Source: Quillaja saponaria (Eukaryota > Streptophyta > Magnoliopsida > Fabales > Quillajaceae). From it: 64,000 bases of DNA. This document shows positions 13,238 through 25,578 of this stretch, piece by piece (position 1 is the first letter of the stretch; each line of letters starts with the position of its first letter). The notes beneath the pieces are model-generated. The model worked only from the letters and a program-made list of their open reading frames with translations. It was not told the DNA's origin and did no database searches. A program made the position numbers and the translations under genes. The DNA lies in contig CM055606.1 of assembly GCA_029379385.1 (NCBI GenBank), positions 20,423,142 through 20,487,141 on the forward strand. Direction: 5' to 3'.

Positions 13238-15336
13238 CAAAAATTATTCCACCCAAGCCATTCATTATGAGATACTCATTGGTCACTGTCACAAACACTA
13301 CATAAAACGAACCAAGGTCCAGCTGGTGAGGATCATTTCCAGGAGTTCAAAAGAAAGTCAACAAAAATTGTGAAAACAATGGAAACCAGCAGTTCCCTAC
13401 GTAAGTTTTTGTTCTACAACCATGTACTTCAGATATAAGGATACTTATTTGATAGTTAAAAATGTACAGTACCTAGTACTACAGAGGGAGACACAAGTGA
13501 ACATGTAAATAACTAAATATCTTCGTAGGCAGGCATGCCAATCATAAGTTGATCGGGAGCTAGATATGTATTCACGATATACAATTTGCAAAGCCAAACA
13601 TTTAGAACGCCAATCAGTATGGACGGATTATAATCTTTAACTTTGCATATGTAATACAACTTCTTGATCAAAAACATCAAATTGGAGCACACAACTACAA
13701 AAATAACATTTCAAAAAGAGAAGATTATCTATAGAACAACTAATAACCTGGGTGGGATTTTGCCTTGAAGAATATTCCAACCCACGAATGCCCTAAAATT
13801 AAACAAACCCAAATCTTACAGAACTTGAAACTGGCACCAAACTATCAGCATCCCAAGAATTCCCAAGAACGTTTTAGAAGAATTAATTCAGGGCCAGGGG
13901 ACAATGGCCACCTCCATACACAAACTTCACCCACCTATGATTCCAAAAACGCCCACTTTTACTCAGTTCAATTCAATGCGTAGAAATCCCACAAAGCCAG
14001 AAACAAATTTTGTATGTCTCTCTTCGAAATTTGAGGCAAAATCAGAAACCCAAATGAATTAATCAACAATCTTCAGCTGTACCCTCTTCATCAAAATTCT
14101 CTCTTTTAACTGTAAACCGACTCAGGCTAGAAATTTTTGGGGAAAGAATACACAAGCTGTCAATTTCAATTCTCAATTCCCAAGCATAAGAACCAAAATC
14201 AGGTCTTTCTCCTTCCGGCGAACCCATAATAATGATACGATTAACAAATAAAAATTTGTAACAATAAAATTTTTTTTAAAATAAAAATTCCAATCAAGAC
14301 GTTTTACTTGGCGCCAACCCTTATCACACATGTGTTGCTGACCACCTCACATTAATTATTTATTATAATTAATTTAAACTATTTATATAAAATAATATAA
14401 GAAATATATTTTACCTAAAATGGGAAATCAGAAAAGCGGGAAGGACGACAGGTGTGTTGCTGTGACCTGTGAGTAAAGGTAATGAAAAACTTCATCTTCT
14501 TCCTTCTTTTTTTCTTTCTTTATATTTTGTTCATTTCAGATGTCACGTGAAATGCCGTTTTTGACTTTTCTTTCACCAAAATCCCATGCAATGTTTGAAA
14601 TTACAGTAAAAATAACTTCTTTTTGATTCTTCATCCAAGCCTGAATTACTTCCTTCACTAAATTGACCATGTTTGGTACCATTGACAGCAGCTTCAGCCT
14701 TCAGGACATTGATCTTCACTGTACTCACTCTCATTCACATCTTCCTCAACACCATCCTCCAAAACTGGCACCTCTTCTGCTACACAAGTAAACTGTGCGT
14801 TACCCTCTGATCGATATAGCTCTGAAGCTTCATCCATGAAATTAACCATACAGTATTATCAAAAATCCCTGCTTTAAGAATTTTTACTAAACTTTTTTCT
14901 GAAAATCACTATAATCGTTTTATAATAAAGTATTGAATTACAGATTCTTAAATTGGGTGTAAGGAAAGAATTATTTTTCACAGCAGCTCTCTCTTAATTT
15001 TGGGATCCAGATAGAGAGAACTGCTTAAAAACAACCCTATCTCATGGATGGATAAAATTTCTCTAATTTTATATAAAAATTGAATTTTAAACCTTCTGAA
15101 GTTAATTATTTTACAAGGAAAAACTGAACAAGTTTGGACTGTACTTACACCAATTATTATTTCAAATTACCCATGAATACATCAGAAAGCACACAACTTT
15201 ACTTCTCTATCAATTCTGAAATTCAACTACCAACTTCAATAAGGATTGTCTTGACATAAAAATAAAAAATAAAAATTGAATAAGGATTGAGCTCCAAATC
15301 TCTCCATCAAGTCCATCTCAAAGTGTGAACTGGAAA
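13238..15336. other. FAB1 5' leader, promoter and spacer
   Basis: This sequence lies upstream of the FAB1 start codon. The first kilobase (to about 14.2 kb) probably holds the FAB1 5' UTR with one or more leader introns. On the minus strand a short upstream ORF (ATG at about 14088, ten codons) is present if that part is transcribed. Beyond 14.2 kb it becomes AT-rich spacer. No conserved protein segment was recognised. Confidence 0.45.
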
Positions 15337-15663
15337 TTAATCATCGACTAAGCGCGGTTGACGATGTTCAAGAAAGTCTCTGATCCTGCAAATGTAAATT
15401 AACCTCAGACAGACAAGAAAACAATTACAGATCAAAACTCAAAAGTAATTTTCAAAAATATATTTTTGGTTAAAAGTACTTTCTCTGTGGCATGCTAAAC
15501 GTTAGCCATGGCAAGAAGCTCTCATCTTATCCCTTGCAGACATATTAAATTTAGGTATAAAGCATAATATATACAAGAAGAAGAATTACAGTTCAGCACC
15601 CAGTTCATAAGCCAGCCTAGTAATATACTCCATGATGCTCCACATGCAGGTAACAGGTGCCAT
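15337..15663 (-). CDS. Candidate two-exon micro-ORF (40-residue peptide), unrecognised
   Basis: On the minus strand an ATG at 15663 opens a 74-nt exon (15663-15590). It ends at a donor (GAACT|GTAATT), and a matching acceptor (TTTGCAG|G) opens a 49-nt exon (15385-15337) ending in TAA. The joined frame stays open for 40 residues. It begins MAPVTCMWSIMEY and ends EHRQPRLVDD. The middle (YITRLAYELGAELIRDFLEH) alternates hydrophobic and charged residues like an amphipathic helix. I do not recognise a family, and no signal peptide is evident. The splice is inferred only from consensus sites and frame agreement, so chance is possible. It could also be the tail of a degraded larger gene. Confidence 0.35.
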
Positions 15664-16539
15664 ATGTTGGATAGATAATTAGAATGCAGATAATGAATGG
15701 AAAAGATTGTATTATAGGTTGAGGCCTGAAAGATAAAATTTTCAGAAGATAAAAAAACTACTTATTCTGAGGGTTCTCTCAAACAAGTGGGAAGATGGGT
15801 TTTGTAGTTGATGAAAAGAGGTCTTCACCTAGTAGCGAATAAAAAGAATTCTCTCATCATGCCTCAATTAAAGAATTTGATTGTCTATAATGCTAACGGT
15901 TGATTTCTAATTCTCACTTGTATAGGACATCAAGTCAACTGATTTATATTTGATTGAAAACAAATACGGTAACTTAATAGATTGTTATGACTATCAAAAC
16001 AAATTTGCACCAATTAACAAGACAGATGTGGCTTAGAACATTGACGAGGCTTAACTTATGTGTAACAATTGGGTAAACTTTGACGAGGCTTAACTCGTGT
16101 GATGACGATTGAGTAAACTTTGGCTTATTAAAAATTTTGACGACACTGATCTCCATGGATCTGCTCAGTTCCCTCTTCAATTTCCTCTGCCTTCATAGTC
16201 CATACTCGATATGACTCCAATCCTTTATACATATGTTGACCAAGTTCAAGGAGGCTCATGTTCAAGAGGTTGAAGACCTAGAAATTATTGGCGATAAAGA
16301 CTGTCTACCCTTTTCAGGACAGAATCCTATAGAGGGTTTCAATATGTAAATAATTTTCGATGGTTCTATAATTTTCTGGAAACAATCCAAAGGTAAGAAC
16401 TTAAACCATTTAAAATATGTACAAATATATGTGTGCAACAATGAGAATTACATTTCCGGACCCAATCTATGAGCCATGAGAGAATTATACACAAATGTGA
16501 ATGAAGCGGATAGGGGGCGGTATGCAATTAGTGTCATAA
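15664..16539. other. Spacer and 3' UTR of the FYVE-Ysc84 gene
   Basis: No gene was recognised. The segment next to 16540 is probably the 3' UTR of the minus-strand FYVE-Ysc84 gene. A short tandem repeat at 16041-16121 is the only structure noted. Confidence 0.45.
16041..16121. repeat. Imperfect tandem repeat, two units of about 40 bp
   Basis: Two adjacent units each start with TTGACGAGGCTTAACT and end with GTAAACTT. They differ at several positions in between. The repeat is non-coding and lies just downstream of the FYVE-Ysc84 gene. Confidence 0.7.
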
Positions 16540-19286
16540 TTAACACCGTAGACTGGAATAGAGGTCTTCAAGGGAAGCATACAATGGTTCAGCAGCCTTT
16601 GGCCTGTCCACTGTCCCCAGCAGAATGTCAGATGTGGTGAGATAAGGATCACCATAGAACCTTAGATTGGCATCCATCCTTGTTGCGACGATGTTCCCTT
16701 CCATCGATAATCCCACAAATGCACCTACAGTTGAGAACAAACAGTGTCAACCATTCTTGCAAAACATCACCCAACCATAAAGTTTAGAACTTCCATGCGC
16801 ATGAAACACATTTAGAATTGACCTATGTTCAAAGTCAACTTCCTAACCCTGCTAAGGAATGGGTATACTTAAGGACTTGCCAATTGCGATACAAAAATTT
16901 TACAGGACATTACCTACTATCAAAAGTTCTGGTGTACATTTCAACATCCCCGAAAAGCTATAAAACAAAACATCAGAGTAGAAAAGGAATTGTAAAGGAC
17001 TATGGACCAGTTTGAAATCACAGTGGACAGTGGTCACAAAGCCTGGTCATTAATATCTAAACTATTTGAATGTTTAACGAAGTCAAACACTACTTCAAAA
17101 AAGAGGGAGATGGATATGAGAATTGCACTATGCAGTAAAAAGATCTAAAACAAACTTCGCAGTTCTCGGTGCTCTCTAATATTTCTAGCACTGCATTGTA
17201 GACATGCTAATGCATATAGATAAACCTCGTAGCAGAAAAAAGTAATTACATTTCCATGTAATGGATGGTCAGATATCAAATCCGACAAAAAAATAGGTTC
17301 AAAAATGTGCAGCAAGCTACCTTTACTACAACTGTAAGTATAACACATGCCAGAACCTCTGTCTCCAGCACGAATATCTGCTTCCAACACTCTCCCAACA
17401 GGCCCAGCCGCAGCACTACAACCAACACCAAGAGAAAGATGCATGCTACTGCAGAATGTCTTCACAGCTTTCATATCATGGAGCACAATTATAAAGTCCA
17501 TGAGCTCACCACCAATCTGGAAAACACAAGATAAGCCTACAAGGTTACTAAGAAGGAACATAAAACATAACCAAGCAAAACAATGTGAGTTTGCACCTCT
17601 TTTCCACTACCACTCTTACTCCCTAACATCAGTGGAAACATTTGCATGAGATTCATTGACAAAGGTTAACACTGATGTTTAAAGGTGAGAGTGGTGCAAA
17701 GGTACAAACATAAAAAATTCACATCTAAGCAGGAGGAAGAAATTTGAGAGATGACCATCCGGGATGTGCCACTACAATCTGTTTTAATTTTCTTTACAGC
17801 TAAATCTATCCACAAAAATAGTGATTTAGAATTTCTCATATGAGAAACACAATAAACAAATTCATACCTGAGCACCCCATCCCAATCCAAGGGAGAAGAT
17901 TGCTGATGGGGCTGACCATGATCCATCTGATCTTCGAGCAACAACCAGCCCAGTACCAAGTTTGTAAGAGACCAGAACACCAGCTTTAGCAACTGTCAGA
18001 ATAGCCAGGCCTTTGGCTCCTGTAAGAACAGCCAAGGGAATGGACCTCTCAGGGTTTAACCTTGCCACCTGTCCATTCCAAAACTTATCAAAAATTATCC
18101 CATGTGGGAGTTCCTATGGGGAATATGTCTAATGAGCATGTCAAGATAGGCATAACTAGAGTTCTTTTATGTTGGATAACTAGAGACCACCATATTCAGC
18201 TATTTAAAAGGTGAGAGTCGTGAGGCAGAAAAGAAAGGGTCAATGCAGAAAGATGACTACAATGCAATATCTCACACCTGCAAATTAACTGACCATCAAG
18301 TTGTCAACTCAGCAAGACCCCCAAAAGCACAATCCCAACCCGATGCTATCTTTAAATCAAAATAAAAGGTCACTTGCATAGAGAGAAATTTGATAAAAAT
18401 AAAAGAATACCTGGCAGTAGTTTCTCAATGTATTAGATGCTTTATATATCTCATGTTCCATTGAAAAACCAAGAGGAAGATTAAACCATCCTCTAGTACA
18501 AGTCCAATCTGTCACATCATGCTTCGCTACCTGCACAGCATTGCTAATGGTGTTTATAAGAACACCCTGTAAAGGATCAAGCCTATCATAGCAGGCATCG
18601 CAGACCCTCTGTGGATTCCTTTCTCTGAACTTGACAGGTAATAAACATCTCCCGTTTGAACATGCCCTGCAGAAAATTCCACCACAAAACCGACAATGAT
18701 GTCTGCCACGGGTGATTGCTGTGAAGGGAGCAGTGCATTGCATACAAACAGTAGTAGAACTATCTGGAAGCCACTCAGGGGGTTCGGCCTCCAACACCTC
18801 TTTGTAAGCAGTATAATTAATCCCAGTTGGCTCAAGGAGAGGAGGTGCACTTGGTATATACACCGAAGAGTGAAGGATAGTATCACCATTCTTCCCAGAT
18901 TTAAGAAATGATACGTTGGAACTTGGGGGCTGCTGGTTTGTGGTAACAGTAACACTTGGAGCTTTGTTCCGCCCAGTCAAGATAGCAACTATCCCACCTA
19001 GCACGTTCTTCAAGTTCACCTCTGGAGGCATGTTAGAGGGCGTAATATCACAAGCATCGTCACTTGAGTCATAACCCTCATCAAACAAATCATCAGTTTC
19101 AGAAGGGAACTGATACAAATTCTCCCTTTTTGAAGACTTCGATCCTAATGAATAACTATTACCGCCTTGTGGGACAACCCAGGTAGACTCCCCATATCCA
19201 TGTTCATCATCATATTGGAACTCATTTTTATCCTTTCCAATCTTAGAGAGTGAAGAATACGTAATTCTTCCTTCAAAGGCAGCCAT
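16540..19286 (-). CDS. FYVE zinc-finger plus Ysc84 (DUF500) domain protein
   Basis: Four exons (19286-18411, 18068-17868, 17516-17321, about 16724-16540) join in frame to about 485 residues, the length of the Arabidopsis RING/FYVE/PHD-superfamily proteins of the At3g43230/At1g29800 type. The N-terminal third is polar and acidic (DDLFDEGYDSSDDACD). A FYVE finger spans about residues 171-236 (EWLPD, CMQC, RGRHHCRFCGGIFCRACS, RVCDACYDRL), with the RHHCR motif expected to contact PI3P. The C-terminal half (about 290-480) is a Ysc84/SYLF lipid-binding domain with its usual small-residue-rich strands (GAKGLAILTVAKAGVLVSYK, GLGWGAQIGGELMDF, GVGCSAAAGPVGR). A role at endosomal membranes or actin is inferred from family knowledge. 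The ATG at 19286 opens the long first exon. The next gene downstream on the same strand, FAB1, is also a FYVE protein. Confidence 0.9.
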
Positions 19287-20838
19287 TCACTAGACAACAT
19301 GTACTTAAGGATCGAAATCAACAGCAAGATACAGAACTGGCAGGACTGAGAAAATAGCAAAATAGCAAATAATGAGGAGACATAATATTGCACAAAATTC
19401 ATTTATGCACAATTTCAGAAAGAATCAAGTAAAACTGAAAAAAGAGACCATAACTTTCAGGTTTCTATTCGGTAGTCCTAGCTATTGAAATTTACATCAT
19501 AATGAAAAAAACTAAATGAAATCTCAAATTGAATCAAACAACCATGAGTATAACTCCAATTAGAATTGTACAATTTATATTTCACCTATAAACTAATACA
19601 ATTCTGAAATTAGGGTTTCTATTCGGTAGCCCTAGTTATTGAAAATTTCCGTCATGGATAAAAAATAGTAAGAAATATTAGAAGGGAAAAAAAGAAAAAC
19701 CTTATTTTCCAGTTAGCTATATTCGGTTTGAGAAACCCTTAATCGAATTTCACCAATCAAATCAGCAGACGAATGAAACGACGAAGAACAGAGGCATAAA
19801 CGAAGAAACCCGCGAAAGGAAACTACTTGACGAAGAAACCTTGGGGAATATATTTTTTTGGCTCTAGTCAGCGAAGTAGCGAACGACAAACTAACTACTT
19901 CCAGGTGAACAATTCTTTTGCGTGCTCAATTTATATATTAACGACGTCGTTTGCTAGCAAAAAATAAATAAAAATATATATCTTTTATTTATACTAATAT
20001 TATATGAAAATCTAATTAAGACTAGTCTCTTGTACGCGTTCAAAGACTTTTTTTAAGTAATTATATATCGGTTATTTTGTTGAGAAAGTAACTAGAAAAT
20101 TTTAAATTTTTTTTAGTGATTATGTATTAGTTATTGTGAATTAATAGATTTATAATTAGTTAATTTTTAAATTTTTTCTAATTTGGATAGTTGTAATTTT
20201 TTATTTATTTATAAATTAAAAATTAAATAAGAATTAAGAAGTTAGAAGAGATTTTTAAATTAGTTTTTTTTTTTCCAAATATAATAAATTGATAAAAATA
20301 CCCTGAAACTTAAAAAAGAAAAAAAATTATAAATATAGGACATGGAAGTTTATAGTAATTAAATGCAAATAACACATAAAAGTATTCTAACTCCTAAAAT
20401 AAGGTAGATGAATAGATATAGATATAACAGATAAATAAATAAATTATATAACTTTTATTAATTAAAAAAAATTAATTTCTTACTAACTATTCCCATCAAC
20501 TAAACCGTCCCTTACAGTTATTTCAGGAGGGACAATTATACTTTCAGTCTCCAATATTTTTTTAGTTTCATCCTCAGTATTTTTCAAGTTCACGTTGAAT
20601 CACCTAACACCTTCAACAATTTAGATAAATATAGTTAACGTGACTTAAAACATCTTTTTCTTGCTACATATGGGATAAGTTGACAACAAAAAAGACAAGT
20701 CTCTCACATTAAATTACATTTGAAGCAAAAAAATAGAGATTTATATTGGAACAGAAAAAAGAAAAATTACTAATGAATATTACAACGCGTACAGATTGAA
20801 GTTCTGTTCAATGAATATTACAATGCAATGAATACTGA
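19287..20838. other. FYVE-Ysc84 5' leader/promoter and AT-rich spacer
   Basis: The proximal part (to about 19.9 kb) is the likely 5' UTR and promoter of the FYVE-Ysc84 gene. From about 19.95 to 20.75 kb it is very AT-rich with no coding signal. The end next to 20839 is the probable 3' UTR of SMU2. Confidence 0.5.
19610..19618 (-). promoter_or_regulatory. Telo-box (AAACCCTAA) upstream of the FYVE-Ysc84 gene
   Basis: The minus strand reads AAACCCTAA about 325 bases upstream of the start codon. Telo-boxes are known in promoters of translation-related and growth-linked plant genes. Function here is not shown. Confidence 0.4.
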
Positions 20839-23800
20839 TCATATCCGAAGCTTCTTTCCAGGTTGTACATCATCATCATCATAATGGTTTCCACCTTCAC
20901 CATTTGGCTCCTTCTCCATCTTCTTTCTGGCAAGAATCTTATTGATCTTGTGCAACTCGTTAGTGAGCTTCTGGTCCTTGTTTTGTTTTCTTGTCTTCCT
21001 ACCATCTTGCATCTTCACACCAAACTGGAATGCAGCTTTTGGCATGGCTTCTTTCTGCTCATTGTAAGTTGCCCATTCCTCCTCTGTTTCAAAGTCCCAT
21101 CTGTGTAGACGACCCTTTGCCTGACGTGTGAGCATTGCAACAATAATTAGAATCAACCTCAACTTCCACCAGACCCTCAATTTTAAGTTTTACTAAACAT
21201 TAATATGGGCTCACTGACATCAAGAAGCTAAAACCACCAGATATTCCTCCCCGTGAGAGCCTTTCTGTGGTTATTTTGAGAATAAAAGCATATACAACTG
21301 TCACGAAAGACATTAACTTTGTGTTTCACTTTTTGTTGAAATCAAGAGAATATTATATCTTAGGCCATTCAGAACCATATCAAGGCATAGCATTTCTAAA
21401 ATCTCAATATGCAACATTAAATGCTTACTTCACATGAGAAAAATTACTTACCCGTCCGCCCATATCCATTTTTGACAAGTCATCTTCATCGTCACTGTCC
21501 ACTATCTCACGGTTATACTCTTGATACCCAGGGTAACATTCAGAATAACTATCAGAGATGAAGTTCGGATCTTTTTCACGAGAATCTTTTTCCCTCAATT
21601 GTTGAAGTCTCTGGTCATCCCGCTTGAATACTGATCCTAAACCACGATCCTTCTCTTCTTGACTCATAAAGCGTGGATCTTGCACAACATTCAAACCTGT
21701 TTGCAGATCATAAGCTTCCATATTTGGCTGGAGGTATTGTTCAGGGTAAGCCAGTTGTTCAGCATACTGGTACTCCTGCCACTCTCCTTGGTAGCCACCA
21801 GCCAATGCTTGTGTTTGCATCATATCGTATCCATTCTGAGAGCACATAATTAACATAAAGAAGTGAGAATATTAGCAATTTTACAGACATAATTCACAGA
21901 AAGAAGAGAACTTTAAAGAATAATCATAAATAGAAAATTTAATTATCTTTCTGGACAGTGGGAGGTTGTTTGTGTGTGGGTGGGGGATTTTAATTTTGGC
22001 TTACAAATTCAATTTTGAAGATGAACCTCTAGTGTCACTAACTTACCGTTTCATGCCATTCCTGGGGCAGTCCAGATGGCTGCACTGGCCCATAAGCAGG
22101 TTCAGTGAAATATGAAGGTTTTTCCTTGTTTCTAGGAGACTCTTCCATGTCCTCTGAAAGAGGGCTTTGGTTCAAGTCTTTATCAGGAATAGCATAGTCA
22201 ATACCATCCCCTAAAAAAATGTCTTCCTCGTCTTCTCTAGCAACAGCTGGGCCTTGTTTCTCTCTTGAATTAAGATGATTTTTCTTAAAAGGGGGTGGGG
22301 GTGGTGGGGGTGGCAAAGACTCTCTTTCGATTTGAAGTTTTGGTGCACCACCATCAACCATTAATGGCTTCTCCTCTTCATCATACACATTACCAACACT
22401 TAAATTCCTTCCTGTGATTAAACAAAAGAGTGAGAGAGCTTATTACACAGATAATTAAATCAAAATTCTGACAGCCTAAATATGTAAGTGAAGAAAATAT
22501 TGTGGGTTATTAAATGAAAGCTTGAAATGTCACCATCTACATCACATTGAGCAGAAATATTAAACATGAAGCGAAACACCCGGATTGACTTGAGCACAAT
22601 ACTTTCTGAGCCTGATGAACTTATCCATACTACAAATGTCCTTGGAGTATGGAAAGCACCAACATGAAGTTTCTTCACATGCAACAATTCAAATAACTGA
22701 TAACTTAAAGATGTCTCATAGTTTCCACTTAAAAGAAAAATTATGTCAGTTCTACTATCAACCTATTTGTATGACCAAATCTAATCATGCACCAACATTA
22801 TCATATGCAAAACTTCACATGATGTGCTGGGTGTGGTACTACCTTTTGCATCTTTTTCCTTCTTTTTCTTCTTGAGAACCTTCCCAGAAGATCCAAGACG
22901 AAGATATGACATTATTTTAGCAATCCGATCTAGCACAGATCCATCAACACTTACCGTAACCATTTCCTGTGCATGATACAAGCAACCAAAATCAGGCAAA
23001 GTATCCAACATGAAAATACAAATCAAACCCAGGGATTGAGACAGTGTAAACCTCTGGCACTGGACAGTCAGCCTTACTTCGGTGCAAGGTTGTTGGAATA
23101 TCATGAGAGTATCCACCCTCCTAACATACCAAAAAGGAAGTTGGTGTTACAATATTGGGCATCGAAAATAATGATTTAGAATGAAAAAGGGAGCATCTGT
23201 AGATCCACCAGCTTTCAGCTAGAAGTTTTAAAGCTGTAGCTGGACAATCAAATTACCAAACAATTTGTAACAATCACCAGGTGATATAAATAATCAACTG
23301 CTTTATGGCCTCTCAACATTTTGAGTATCATAATGGCTCACATCATGCATATTTCAATCCAAATTAAGTAAAAACAGTATTGCTCTATCCCCATGCCTGA
23401 AAGGTTCAATATGAATAATTTGCAATCAATTATGACATAATGCATGATCTACATGCTAGCTTATGGATAGGAACAATAGCCATGAGCCCGAGAGAGATAG
23501 AGTGAAGGACACACTCCTTATCTACATGCTGACATCAGTAAACAAAGATGACAGTACCACAACTTACTTTGGCGGCTTCTTACAAGATACTCACGCTAGA
23601 AGTACTTTATTTGTAGGGAGGGGGCAATTTATTGTAACCTTTAATAATATGAATAAATAGTCAAGAGCTTAAATAAACTCTCTCTCTCTCTCCCTTGGTC
23701 AAATTGCTTAGGTTACTGTCATCTGCTTCAAACCAGGCCATCAAAACAGAATCCATAGTTAGTTAAAGAACACCAATACAGATAAGCAATCATGAAAATC

Positions 23801-25578
23801 CTACAGAATCAAAATGCACATAGAGCAAATGAAGATTTGTACCATGTTATAAATAAATGTCATTCGACCAGGTAGAAACATCTCATTTGACTTGACAATG
23901 GTTTGAGGCTTGACTATCCACTGATACACTGACTGGAACAGATATAGAAGATATCAATATACCAATAGAAATTGATTAAGTTAACAAAGAAACTAGCTGT
24001 TCTAACTAGTTAATTAAAACTTCAAAAATATTCTATTGCCTTTCCTATTTTATACAAGTCTTAAATTTACCTTCGCAGTTGCAGTGCGAATTGAAACTTT
24101 TTGATCTTCTTTAGATGCTCTGTCATGATGTCATCAAACAACAAGAAATGTTAAAGTAAACTGGAGTACTAGGATTACACATAGAATAGTTTGCATCCGA
24201 ACAAAATAGAAATAGGTACGGACAATTACAGCCAAACTCAATTACCTAGGTTTTCCATCAATTTCATCTCCAGCATCTGGCTTTTTGTCAATCTCACTCC
24301 TTACTTTGTTAAGCAAAGCATAATCCAAACCTTTGACCAAATGTGTGTGCTCCACATCACCTGAACAACAGTAACAAAGCCAAGATGTAGAATGTGTGTA
24401 GCTAGTAGTATAAGCAGTTCAACAATGCTTAACTTCTAACTTATAGCAAGGATCATCTATCTATAAAACTATTAACTATGGAAGAGACAAGTGAACTATA
24501 ATCATACTTTTTAAAATCACATTACCATTTTTATACGAGCCAATATCAGAAAGACTATTCTACGTAACAAAAAAGGGACTGACTTGCATGTATGTCCTCC
24601 AATAGAAAATGAGATAAGAGTCTTAGACACAATTGAGAATGAAAACAACCATGTGGAATACTGAGTACTTTTATTAAGTAAGAATAAACTACCACATATT
24701 AGAATCAAAGATTTTCAAATGGTAAGCAAAGTACAAGAAAGAACCACCTTTCCAAAATTATGTTGTTCTGTTTCAAACATAGACATCAATAATTCTCATT
24801 ATAACAAAACAAACCTCCGAGGTACTTGCTATTCTCAATGGATAATTTTTGTGCTTCGCCTGACCTACAAAATTAATGGCATTTGTTACATAAGACCAAC
24901 CAGTGGCATAAAGACAGTGAAAATAAAAAGGGGACCAAAAAGGAAAGAAAAGTAAAACTACCTCCGAACTCAAACCCAGAAAATTGATACCTATAAGAAA
25001 TGAGGAACTCTTACCGTAAATCTACAGTACCAGGAGGAGCAACTGCATGAAACCCCAGTTCAGTTGATTCATAATCGGGATTTTGATCTTCTCTGCGCTC
25101 CTTAGCTCGGTCCCTATATTTTGGTGCTTCCGGTTCTTCCTCTTTCTCTTCCCTGCACAATATCCACACTCAGAACCATGTAAATTATAAAATAATGCAT
25201 AACTGTATATACTTGTCACTTATGTGACCACCCTCCACACAGACACATGATTCACTTGTTGTAACCCATTGAGAACTGTATCAGCAGGGAAACTTCACTC
25301 ATAAGTCATAACTAGACTACATAAGAAATTATATCATTAATGGGTCCTCAGAATTTATACGTATGTGGCTCTGTGTATGCAGGAACACCCAAAAATTCTA
25401 CTACTTTTTCTAAGAGAAAGTACTGTTTTGGCGACATTTTCCTTGAAACAAAGGAACCCATTTTTAATTTTCGTCCAAACTATGATGCAGCAAAGTTTGA
25501 ATCAAATAAAACCATATTGGAAAAAACTTACTTGCGACGAATAGCTTTGTCTTTGTAAGGTTTCTTTGCCGAAGACAT
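20839..25578 (-). CDS. SMU2: SMU2, RED-family splicing factor
   Basis: Eleven exons (25578-25532, 25152-25015, 24864-24815, 24360-24246, 24119-24071, 23932-23843, 23120-23052, 22966-22843, 22411-22047, 21835-21452, 21120-20839) join in frame to about 570 residues. This is the size of plant SMU2, the homologue of animal RED/IK, a nuclear spliceosome-associated protein that partners SMU1. The N-terminus is lysine/arginine-rich (MSSAKKPYKDKAIRRKEEKE). The RED_N region follows (KYRDRAKERREDQNPDY, HLVKGLDYALLNKVRSEID). Mid-protein there is a basic stretch (KVLKKKKKEKDAK) and an eight-proline run in exon 9. The C-terminus (RWDFETEEEWATYNEQKEAM, PKAAFQFGVKMQDGRKTRK) is the conserved RED_C block. The first coding exon is only 47 nt. 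No lesions were found. Confidence 0.93.
23678..23693. repeat. (CT)n microsatellite in an SMU2 intron
   Basis: A CT dinucleotide run in the intron between SMU2 exons 6 and 7. It is probably length-polymorphic. Confidence 0.85.
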
